Assembly: GCA_035519535.1 (NCBI GenBank)
Contig: DATIWF010000074.1
Location: 1-64,000, forward strand
Source: DATEGZ01 sp035519535
Lineage (GTDB): Bacteria; Acidobacteriota; Vicinamibacteria; Vicinamibacterales; SCN-69-37
DNA: 64,000 bases
Reading direction: 5' to 3'
Part shown: one piece after another, positions 34,357-42,003 of the stretch
How positions within the stretch are numbered: the stretch's first letter is position 1
Layout: every line of letters begins with the position of its first letter
Made by a program: the position numbers and the translations under genes
The notes under the pieces: model-generated
Told to the model about the DNA's origin: nothing
The model's input: the letters and a program-made list of their open reading frames with translations, nothing else
Database searches by the model: none

Positions 34357-35235
34357 ATGCGGGTTCTGGTGACATGGAGCTCGAAGCGCGGTGGAACCGC
34401 GGGAATTGGCCGGATCCTGGGTCAGGAGCTCGCGGCAAGCGGCTTCGACGTCGTCGCCGTGCCGGTGCGCGAGGTGAAGAGCCTCGCGGGGTTCGAGGCC
34501 GCGATCGTCGGCGGCGCTCTGTACGCCAACTGCTGGCCAGCCGCTGCGCGGCGCTTCGTGAATCGCCACGTGAGACAATTGCGCCGCATTCCAGTCTGGT
34601 TCTTTTCCAGCGGGCCTCTCGACGATTCGGCGGATCGCCGGGCCATTCCCGCAACGCGCCAAGTCTCAGCACTCGCCGAACGAATCGGCGCGCAGGACCA
34701 TGTCACCTTTGGTGGCCGTCTCGACCGCCAGGCCACGGGATTCCCCGCACGTGCGATGGCGAGGAAGAAAGCAGGCGATTGGCGCAACGCCGACGTAATT
34801 CGGGCGTGGGCCAGCAAGATCGCCGTCGCGCTTCCGACGGCGCGTGCGCATCCGGGGTGGGACCGCCGGGCGCGTTGTGTCGGGCGACTGCTCGCGTTCG
34901 GTGCGGCGGGCTGGGCGGCGTGCGCGGCGACTCAGCTGGTCCTCGTTCAATCCGTCGCCCGTGCACCTGCGCTCGTGGTGCATGCCGTCGCGGCCCCGTT
35001 CTTCTTCGTCCTGATTGCCCGGCAGTACTTCGGCCAACCCGGGCCGCGCGATCCTCTGCCAACCGCCGTGACGTGGACGTTGCTCAGCGGGGGGCTCGAT
35101 CTCGTCGTTGCCGGCGTGGTGCTGCGCAGTACGAACATGTTCCACGGCATCGTCGGTACCTGGCTGCCACTGACGTCGATCTTCCTCGCAACCTGGATCA
35201 CCGGCCTGGTGATGTGGATGCGGCCACGAGACTGA
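34357..35235 (+). CDS. Flavodoxin-domain protein with C-terminal membrane domain
   Basis: A 292-residue protein. The first about 165 residues are a HemG/flavodoxin_5-like domain: MRVLVTWSSKRGGTAGIGRI (FMN phosphate loop), VVAVPVREVKSLAGFEAAIV, GGALYANCW and FFSSGPLDD. The rest (about 185-290) has four hydrophobic helices with short basic loops, reminiscent of DUF4345/DUF4383-type membrane modules. The ATG at 34357 follows GGAG. The next gene starts 12 nt downstream, so it heads the + strand operon 34357-38813. It may be a membrane-tethered flavoprotein electron carrier or protoporphyrinogen-oxidase-like enzyme; the reaction is unproven. Confidence 0.68.
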   Translation: MRVLVTWSSKRGGTAGIGRILGQELAASGFDVVAVPVREVKSLAGFEAAIVGGALYANCWPAAARRFVNRHVRQLRRIPVWFFSSGPLDDSADRRAIPATRQVSALAERIGAQDHVTFGGRLDRQATGFPARAMARKKAGDWRNADVIRAWASKIAVALPTARAHPGWDRRARCVGRLLAFGAAGWAACAATQLVLVQSVARAPALVVHAVAAPFFFVLIARQYFGQPGPRDPLPTAVTWTLLSGGLDLVVAGVVLRSTNMFHGIVGTWLPLTSIFLATWITGLVMWMRPRD

Positions 35236-35247
35236 CTGGCGGGTTCC

Positions 35248-37173
35248 ATGACCACGAAGCTGGATGTCGTCAACGAACTGGGCGAAACCGGCCTGCTGCT
35301 GCCCGACTTGATCACCCGGGGCCTCGCCGCGAATGACCGCGTCAAGTACTACCTGACCCTGATGCAGGCCGCGAAGGCTCATGCGGAGCATCCGGCCACC
35401 CTGGCTTCGGACCTTCGCCTCGAGCGCGAAGCGAGCGGCGTCGAGGATGCGACCCTGGACGACGTCATCGCCGACAGCCGCAAGGAGGCCGGCGGCATGG
35501 TGTGGCTGCCGCACGGGCAGCGTCTGCACGATCTGGTGTTCGGTGCACTCCGAGAGATGCTGGCGCCGGTCTCAGCGAGCCGGGACGCGCCGGGTCGGGA
35601 GACCTACGAGCAGCGCCTGGAGGACCTCCTCGCGCACGCGTGGTCCTGTGAGGGCGACGTCATGCCGTCTTCCTATATCGACGGGCTTGGGCGGGCCGAG
35701 GGCCCCGCAGACAGCGTGCACCGTCTCGTCATGGATCTCCACCGCGAGCTGAATCGCCTACAGGCGGCGGTTGCGAGAGAGTCGGTGGATGGGGCCAGCA
35801 CGTATGGTCTGGAAGAGACCGATCGGACTCTCGTCCGTGCGTTCATGCGTGGTCTGAATTCGACGGCGCCGCTCAAGTTCGATCACCCGGGACTCGCGAC
35901 GACGGCTGCGCGCGCGGGCGCGCGACTGACAATTCAGAACGACCTCGGCACGACCGACGCGCACGTGGTGGTGATCCACGTCGAAGGACTGGCCGTCACC
36001 GTGATCTACACCGATGTTCATCCGGCCCGGGCGGCCTTCTTTCGAGATCTCCTGGCGCCTCACGACGTCCGGTGGTCGGGCAGCGAAGCGCCGCCGGGCG
36101 CGGCGTATGAGTTGAGCGTGGGGCGCGTGGACACCGCCGATCAGGCCGGCGTCGGCCAGTACCTGTCGTTTCTCGGGTCACGCCTCGTGTTCCTGATCGA
36201 CTGGAACCGCGCGCGGAAGCGCCTGCAGCGGTTCGTCAGGAAGTCCGACGCGATCGCGGTCCTGAGGTGGGCGGCTGACGCGAACGTCGGGCACCGCGCG
36301 TTCCTGCAGGCGGGCGAGACCCGGCTCGTTGCCACCGCCCTGGAGCGCACGCACGCTGAAATCCGATACGGCATGCGCCTCGACGAGTTTCTCGGCCGCG
36401 ACGAGGCCCGCGCGTTCCTGCAGGCCGTGCTGCGGTTGAGCGCCGAGGGCCTCCAAGCCAGCCGGTCGCTCAGGCTGATCCAGGACGAAATCGAGGCCGA
36501 GCTGCTTGCACGCGTCCAGACGGCGGAACACAGCGCCTTCGGCCTGGCTGCCGATCACGCCGCGTTCATCTGGATGCTCGCCGACCGTCTTCAGCATGCC
36601 GTCGCCCGCGCCGGCAGCCGACGGGCGGACGGCTATGTCCAGCGGACGGCCGAGCTCGCCAAGCGATGGGAAACGCAAGCTGACGACATCGTCAAGCACT
36701 CGCGGCGTCTCGTCGATCGTTCCGCGGCAAGCGGCGCGAATGCGCACCTGTTGGTGACGGCCGATGACGTGGCCGACGGACTCGAAGAGGCGGCATTCTT
36801 CCTGACTCTGTTGCCGTCCACAGTCGACAGAGCCGCGATCGGCGCACTGCAACGACTGGCCGATCTCCTCAGCCAGGACGCCAGGCAGTATGTGAGCCTG
36901 ATTGAGCAGGCTAAGGCCGTGCCCCACGCGTCCGACCGCGCGGACATCGACAGGTTCCTCGTCGCCGTCGACCACGTCGTCGAGCTCGAGCACTCCACCG
37001 ACGCCGCCGAGAGGGAGGTGCAGGCGATGGCGATCTCGCGGGTCGCCGACTTCCGCGAGCTGCATGCGATCTCGGCCATCGGCGCGGCCCTCGAGCACGC
37101 CGCCGACGGTCTCGCGCGGTGCGCGCTGATGATCCGCGACCGCGTTCTGGAGGGCCTGGCGGAGCGATCATGA
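35248..37173 (+). CDS. Large protein with C-terminal PhoU-like (DUF47-like) domain, partner of a PPDK-like gene
   Basis: A 641-residue mainly helical protein with no signal peptide. The N-terminal about 150 residues are all-helical (LGETGLLLPDLITRGLAAND). A central region (about 185-330) is mixed and unrecognised. The C-terminal about 300 residues contain repeated long helices with WETQADDIVKHSRRLVDR and AALEHAADGLARCALMIRDR, the pattern of PhoU/DUF47 helical bundles. Its stop overlaps the start of the PPDK-like gene (ATGA). PhoU-type proteins control phosphate uptake and signalling, so a phosphate-linked role with the neighbouring ATP-grasp enzyme is possible. No family name is certain for the full protein. 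Confidence 0.65.
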   Translation: MTTKLDVVNELGETGLLLPDLITRGLAANDRVKYYLTLMQAAKAHAEHPATLASDLRLEREASGVEDATLDDVIADSRKEAGGMVWLPHGQRLHDLVFGALREMLAPVSASRDAPGRETYEQRLEDLLAHAWSCEGDVMPSSYIDGLGRAEGPADSVHRLVMDLHRELNRLQAAVARESVDGASTYGLEETDRTLVRAFMRGLNSTAPLKFDHPGLATTAARAGARLTIQNDLGTTDAHVVVIHVEGLAVTVIYTDVHPARAAFFRDLLAPHDVRWSGSEAPPGAAYELSVGRVDTADQAGVGQYLSFLGSRLVFLIDWNRARKRLQRFVRKSDAIAVLRWAADANVGHRAFLQAGETRLVATALERTHAEIRYGMRLDEFLGRDEARAFLQAVLRLSAEGLQASRSLRLIQDEIEAELLARVQTAEHSAFGLAADHAAFIWMLADRLQHAVARAGSRRADGYVQRTAELAKRWETQADDIVKHSRRLVDRSAASGANAHLLVTADDVADGLEEAAFFLTLLPSTVDRAAIGALQRLADLLSQDARQYVSLIEQAKAVPHASDRADIDRFLVAVDHVVELEHSTDAAEREVQAMAISRVADFRELHAISAIGAALEHAADGLARCALMIRDRVLEGLAERS

Positions 37174-38813
37174 CCGACACGACCCCGCCCCGCGTCTTCC
37201 TGCTCGACGCGCACTGCGACATGGGCCTGAGCCACACGGTGGTTGGGTCCAAAGCGGCGAACCTGGCCCGCCTGACGGCGCTCGGCCTGCGCATTCCGCC
37301 GGCGATCGCTATCAGCACGAGCATCGGTCAGACTGGTCTGACCGAGGCCGGCCTCAGGCCGGACGTGCGGTCGGAGATCGAGGCCGCAATCCGCCTGCTC
37401 GAAGCCGCCACGGGTCTGACGATGGGACAGCGGGACCCGCTGCTGGTATCCGTGCGGTCGAGCCCGCCTGTGTCGATGCCCGGAATGCTCGAAACGCTGC
37501 TGAACGTGGGTCTGACGCCTGGCGGGGTTCCGGGACTGACGCGCCGCACCGGCAACCCGTGGCTCGCGTGGGATGCGCTCCGTCGCCTGACGCGATCGTT
37601 TGCCGAAACGGTGTACGGCTTGGACGCCGGACCGCTCGACCAGCTGGCGGTCGAGCGCTTGACGGCGGCAGGCGCGCGGACGCTTCAGGAACTCGACCCG
37701 CTGGCCCTGCGCGACCTGGCGCGGGATTCAGCCAGCCTCGGTCAGACGATCGGCGTCCGCGTGCCGGCTGACCCCGTCGAGCAGGTGATCGTCAGTGTGG
37801 AAGCCGTTCTTCGATCCTGGAACTCGCCGCGGGCGCGCGAGTACCGGCGGATGAATGGGATCGATGAACGGACCGGGACAGGCGTCCTCGTGCAGGCGAT
37901 GGTTTTCGGCAACGCGGGCGGGCGGTCGGGATCCGGCGTCGGATTCACGCGCAACCCGGCGAGCGGCGAGGACCAGCTCTACGTCGATTTTCTCTTCAAC
38001 GCCCAGGGGGAGGACGTCGTTTCGGGTCGGCAGCCCATCTTCGAGGGGGCGCTCTTGCCGGATGTCCTGCCGGCGGTCTGGACCGAGCTCCTCGAGGCCA
38101 AGAGCGCGCTCGAGCGGGAATTCGGCGACATGCAGGATTTTGAGTTCACGGTCAGCGACGGCCGGCTGTTCTTCCTGCAGACTCGAGCGGGGAAGCGATC
38201 GCCGCTCGCCGCTCTCCGGATCGCGACAGACCTGGTCGGCGCGGAGATCATCGATTCGGACACCGCCGTGGATCGGTTGAAGGCCTACGATCTCGACCGG
38301 ATCGAGCACGTGACGGTCGAGGGGGCCGGACCCGACAGCTTGATTGCCAGGGCCACCCCGGCAGGCGTTGGCGTGGCGACCGGACGGCTGGCCTTCGATT
38401 CCCAGCGTGCGCTCCGGCTCGCGGCCCACGATGCCGTAATCCTGGCTCGGCGAGAGATCACGACTGACGACATCAGCGGTCTGGCCGCCACGGTTGGGAT
38501 TGTCACGACACTTGGAGGCCGGACGTCCCACGCCGCCGTCGTCGCGCGCCAGATGGAGAAGGTCTGTCTGGTTGGGTGCGCCGATCTCAGCGTTGACGAA
38601 CGGGCCCGCAGGTGCTCGTTCGGCGACCGCATCTTCCGCGAGGGCGAGGTGATCAGCCTGGATGGCGAGACGGGCGCCGTCTACGCCGGTGAGGTGGCTG
38701 TCGTGCGCCAGCGCCCTCTCGAAGCCCTGGCCAAGGTCGAGTCCTGGCGCCGTGCCGCCCACCCGGATGGCGAATTGAGGCCGGCCCCGTCAACGCTGAG
38801 CGACTTCACATGA
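37170..38813 (+). CDS. PPDK-like ATP-grasp and phosphohistidine protein lacking the PEP/pyruvate barrel
   Basis: A 547-residue protein. Residues about 15-370 are a pyruvate phosphate dikinase ATP-grasp domain (VVGSKAANLARLTALGLRIP, VSVRSSPPVSMPGMLETLLN, NAGGRSGSGVGFTRNPASGE). Residues about 400-520 are the swivelling phosphohistidine domain with TLGGRTSHAAVVARQM; the catalytic His falls at about residue 454, the position it has in classical PPDK. After this the protein ends. The roughly 350-residue PEP/pyruvate-binding TIM barrel of PPDK is absent. It can therefore hardly make PEP alone; it may phosphorylate a different acceptor or act with an unseen partner. Overlaps the PhoU-like gene by 4 nt and converges with the DAB operon. 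Confidence 0.8.
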   Translation: MTDTTPPRVFLLDAHCDMGLSHTVVGSKAANLARLTALGLRIPPAIAISTSIGQTGLTEAGLRPDVRSEIEAAIRLLEAATGLTMGQRDPLLVSVRSSPPVSMPGMLETLLNVGLTPGGVPGLTRRTGNPWLAWDALRRLTRSFAETVYGLDAGPLDQLAVERLTAAGARTLQELDPLALRDLARDSASLGQTIGVRVPADPVEQVIVSVEAVLRSWNSPRAREYRRMNGIDERTGTGVLVQAMVFGNAGGRSGSGVGFTRNPASGEDQLYVDFLFNAQGEDVVSGRQPIFEGALLPDVLPAVWTELLEAKSALEREFGDMQDFEFTVSDGRLFFLQTRAGKRSPLAALRIATDLVGAEIIDSDTAVDRLKAYDLDRIEHVTVEGAGPDSLIARATPAGVGVATGRLAFDSQRALRLAAHDAVILARREITTDDISGLAATVGIVTTLGGRTSHAAVVARQMEKVCLVGCADLSVDERARRCSFGDRIFREGEVISLDGETGAVYAGEVAVVRQRPLEALAKVESWRRAAHPDGELRPAPSTLSDFT

Positions 38814-38823
38814 GCGGTGATTC

Positions 38824-38850
38824 GATCAGGCGGAGACCGGTTCGCCGATC
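38824..38850. terminator. Possible bidirectional hairpin between convergent operons
   Basis: GATC-(A)-GGCG and CGCCGATC can pair with one bulge around a 10-nt loop, in the 55-nt gap between the PPDK-like stop and the end of the - strand operon. There is no U-tract on either strand, so support is weak. Confidence 0.3.
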
Positions 38851-38868
38851 ACGGCGCAGCGGCCAAGT

Positions 38869-39207
38869 TCATCGGCGCTCGATCGAGAGCGTCAGGGGCG
38901 CGACACCGAGCAGGGCCAGCAAGCCGAGGCCGACGACGCCGGATCGATTGATGAGGGCAAACTGGACGTGTTGGCCCGCCGCCACCGAGAAGGCGACGCG
39001 CTTCCAGAACAACGTGTTGTTCGCACGCAGAACGTGTTCGCCGGGCGGGACGTCGAGCGTGATGCTGTCGCCAAACATCAACGTCTGAGATGGTCCCTCA
39101 TCGAGGCGTGCGTAGATCTGCCGCTGCTGCACGTCCGCCCCGTCGGTTCGACTCAGCGTCACCCGCGCGAGGCCGTCAGGGATCGGCGCCGATGGCGGGG
39201 CAGTCAA
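38869..39207 (-). CDS. Small membrane-anchored protein, last gene of the DAB operon
   Basis: A 112-residue protein. A TTG start at 39207 overlaps the stop of the NuoM-like gene (TTGA), which decides it. The body reads VTLSRTDGADVQQRQIYARL, GDSITLDVPPGEHVLRANNT and then a hydrophobic C terminus (FALINRSGVVGLGLLALLGV). The middle resembles a PEGA-like beta-sandwich; the end is probably one membrane helix. Function unknown. Being translationally coupled to the ion-translocating subunits suggests an accessory part of that complex. Confidence 0.68.
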   Translation of the reverse strand: MTAPPSAPIPDGLARVTLSRTDGADVQQRQIYARLDEGPSQTLMFGDSITLDVPPGEHVLRANNTLFWKRVAFSVAAGQHVQFALINRSGVVGLGLLALLGVAPLTLSIERR

Positions 39208-40643
39208 TGCGCGACCCTGGCTCCGCTGACGATCGGCGCGGCCGCCGTCCGGATCTCGCGGAGGTGCAGAATCTCGCGGCTGGCGGCGAACCGCGAATCG
39301 ACGAGCACTCCCGGCGCCAGGCCGAACGCCACCAGCACCAACACGAGCGCGACGAACGTCCAGGCTTCGCGAGGCGTCAATCCCAGCTTGAGACCCGAGT
39401 GGGCCAACGGATCCGAGCGCCCGCAGAAGAGCGAAAAGTACATTCGAGCGACCGCGAGCCCGGTCAGCGCCGACGCCACGACGACCGCGAATCCCATCAG
39501 CGGAAACGCATCGACGGCGCCATCGACCAGCAACTCCTGCCCGAGGAAGCCCAGCGTGCCCGGGAACCCCGTGCAGGCCAGGCCCATCGCGAGGAAGCTG
39601 ATCGCGAGGACGGGCATTCGCTCGTACCCGCCGTGGAACTTCGTCAAGTCGAGCCGGCCGCGGCGCGCCTCCAGCACGAGGACGCACCGGGCCAGTCCAC
39701 CGAAGGCCAGACCGGCCGACAGCCATACCAGGAGACCCCCGGCAAGCGCCGTCACGCTCGAACAGTCGAGCCCGGCCATCACCAGGGCCGATTGACTCAT
39801 GAAGAGGTATCCGCAGGCGCGGCGCGCGCTCGACTGCACGAGCGCCAGCGCCGCGCCGTACACGGCGGTTCCAAGGGCCAGCACCGCGATCACGCGGAGC
39901 ATCCCGGGCGTCGCGCGCGGCACGATCAGGACGACGGTCATGTAGGCGCCGATTTGCGGCGCGCTGAAGAGAATCGCGGGCCCCAGGCGGCCGTGGTCGA
40001 ATACCTCCGGGATCCAGGCATGAAACGGCACGATGCCCTTTCGCACCAATGCCGCGACGACGATGAGCCACAGGCCCGCGGTCTCGAGCGGAGTGTTCCG
40101 GACGCCGGGCGCCATGATCAGCCCGAGGCCCGCGCCAAAGAGCAGGGTCGATCCGCCCAGGTACGCGGCGACCACGCGCCGCTGATGGCGATGTGCGGGA
40201 TCAGCCAGCGCGGAAAGAAACGTCCAGGCGGACGCCGCGGACAGGAGCCAGAGAAGGACGCCGCTTTCCGTCAGGAACGACGCGAGCGTGATCAGGCTGG
40301 CGAGCGCCGTGCGGCGTAGTCCGCCGCGATCCAGCGCTGCGCGCGGCGTCACCGCGACGGTGAGCAACCACAGGCCTGCCGCAAGCGGCAGAAGCACCGC
40401 AGAAAACGTGTCAAGACGAACGACCGCTTCGCCTCCGGACACCCAACTGCGGGCCGAAGCGCGGAGGTAGACCGCGTGGAGGCTCGGCACCACGGAGACC
40501 ACGAGCGCGGCGGCGACCATGGCGCTGGCACAGGCGACCGCCAGCCGGCGGAGGCGCTCGACCTCGACCGGAAAGAACGATGCGCCGACCACGAGACTGG
40601 GCAGCGCAATCAGGAGGACGAGCCACCACCAGCCCTCACTCAT
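39204..40643 (-). CDS. Second proton-conducting (NuoM/NuoN-like) membrane subunit of the DAB operon
   Basis: A 479-residue polytopic protein of the complex I antiporter-like family with about 14 helices. Landmarks are VPFHAWIPEVFDHGRLGPAI (broken-helix His/Pro motif), LGTAVYGAALALVQSSARRA (lateral Lys-region counterpart) and CTGFPGTLGFLGQELL (family PGxxGFxxE motif). I chose the ATG at 40643, 11 nt after GGGAGG; a GTG at 40655 is the alternative. It overlaps dabB by 8 nt and the small membrane gene by 4 nt. Standard DAB systems need only one NuoL-like DabB, so this is an extra ion-translocating subunit. Confidence 0.82.
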   Translation of the reverse strand: MSEGWWWLVLLIALPSLVVGASFFPVEVERLRRLAVACASAMVAAALVVSVVPSLHAVYLRASARSWVSGGEAVVRLDTFSAVLLPLAAGLWLLTVAVTPRAALDRGGLRRTALASLITLASFLTESGVLLWLLSAASAWTFLSALADPAHRHQRRVVAAYLGGSTLLFGAGLGLIMAPGVRNTPLETAGLWLIVVAALVRKGIVPFHAWIPEVFDHGRLGPAILFSAPQIGAYMTVVLIVPRATPGMLRVIAVLALGTAVYGAALALVQSSARRACGYLFMSQSALVMAGLDCSSVTALAGGLLVWLSAGLAFGGLARCVLVLEARRGRLDLTKFHGGYERMPVLAISFLAMGLACTGFPGTLGFLGQELLVDGAVDAFPLMGFAVVVASALTGLAVARMYFSLFCGRSDPLAHSGLKLGLTPREAWTFVALVLVLVAFGLAPGVLVDSRFAASREILHLREIRTAAAPIVSGARVAH

Positions 40644-42003
40644 CGCGATCGTCACCTCCCAGGGCGGTGAACGACTGTCCCGCGGACACCACGGTGGCGC
40701 ACAGCCATTCGTCGAGGCGCGTCAGCCGGTCGCCGAACCGGATGAACGGCCGCACCACCAGCCGGTCCAGCCCGCTGTCGAGGAACCCGCGCTCGAGCGC
40801 GACGAGAAACAGCCGCCGGCCGAGGCGCGTGACGATCGTCTCGTTGCGCGCCCGCCCGGCCCGCCGCGGCCGCTCGCCGATAGCCGCCTCGATGCCGTGG
40901 AGATCGTGCAACACGTTCGGTGCGCTGAGGAACTGCAGCAGGCGAAAGCACGCGTGTCCGGCCAGGTGGACGAACGCCACGGCGTACCAGCCGACGGCGA
41001 TTTCCACGACGATGATGCCGACCTGCGTGAGGGCGGCGTAGGCGAGCGATGATTTGACGTCGCTCTGGACGCGCGTCGCGATCCCCGCGAAGACCGCGGT
41101 GGCCGCCCCCAGGGTCCCCGCCAGCACGCGCGCCGTCGCCGCCTGTTCGAGCAGGGGCGCCGAGCGCAACAGCAGGAAGCAGCCGGCGTGAATCGAGAGC
41201 GATCCGTAGTACACGGCGCTCGAGGGCGTCGGCCCTTCCATCGCGCGCGGAAGCCAGCCCGAGAAGGGCAGCAGTGCGCTCTTGCCCGCCACCGCGATGA
41301 TGAGCAGGACGGCAATCACCGTGGCGTTCGCGGCGTCGAGACCTGACGCCGACGAGGCGCGCGCGCCGCCGAACAGCAGCGAGAGGCTGTCCGTCCCGGC
41401 GACGTGCCGCAGCCACACGGCGGCCGACAGCATCGCAGCATCGCTGATGCGGTAGACCGTCAGCACGCGCAGCGCATTCGACACGGGCGCCGGCCGATCC
41501 TGGAAGAAGGCGACGAGCAGCGCGGAGCTCAAACCGACGAACTCCCAGCCGACGAACAGCACCTCGACATTGCCCGCCAGCGCCACGAGCACCATGCCGG
41601 TCACGAACAGGGCGAGGAGGACGAAATAACGGTTGTAGCCGGCTTCGCGGTGCAGATAGCGATTCGAGAAGGCCGACACCACTCCGGCAATCGCGACCGC
41701 GAGCGTCGCGAACGCGAGCGAGAGGCGGTCGACGAGGAACTCGATCGCGATCCCGCCCTCGTGGGACGTCGACCAGGCGCCGTAGGAGATGAGTCGTGCG
41801 CCGCCGCCCGACGCCCCGTGTATGACGAACGCGGCCGCAAGCGCCGCGCAGCCCGTCAGCATGAGGCCGGCGGCCAGCGGCCCCGTCCAGCGTTCCGGCA
41901 GCGGTCGGTTGGCGATCGACGCGCCGCCGAGCACGGCGAGCAGGACCGCCGGCGATCCCACGCCGACGAGCACCATCACCGTCAGCGGCAGCGCGGCGGT
42001 CAT
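40636..42003 (-). CDS. dabB: DabB, proton/cation-conducting membrane subunit of a DAB inorganic-carbon transporter
   Basis: A 455-residue NuoL/MrpA-like protein with about 13 helices. Typical motifs are VDRLSLAFATLAVAIAGVVS, EVLFVGWEFVGLSSALLVAF, GKSALLPFSGWLPRAMEGPT (the Lys/Pro/His broken helix of NuoL types) and VQSDVKSSLAYAALTQVGII. The start ATG overlaps the dabA stop by 4 nt. In DAB systems DabB couples cation flux to DabA-catalysed hydration of CO2 to bicarbonate. It is somewhat shorter than characterised DabB proteins. Confidence 0.85.
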   Translation of the reverse strand: MTAALPLTVMVLVGVGSPAVLLAVLGGASIANRPLPERWTGPLAAGLMLTGCAALAAAFVIHGASGGGARLISYGAWSTSHEGGIAIEFLVDRLSLAFATLAVAIAGVVSAFSNRYLHREAGYNRYFVLLALFVTGMVLVALAGNVEVLFVGWEFVGLSSALLVAFFQDRPAPVSNALRVLTVYRISDAAMLSAAVWLRHVAGTDSLSLLFGGARASSASGLDAANATVIAVLLIIAVAGKSALLPFSGWLPRAMEGPTPSSAVYYGSLSIHAGCFLLLRSAPLLEQAATARVLAGTLGAATAVFAGIATRVQSDVKSSLAYAALTQVGIIVVEIAVGWYAVAFVHLAGHACFRLLQFLSAPNVLHDLHGIEAAIGERPRRAGRARNETIVTRLGRRLFLVALERGFLDSGLDRLVVRPFIRFGDRLTRLDEWLCATVVSAGQSFTALGGDDRDE

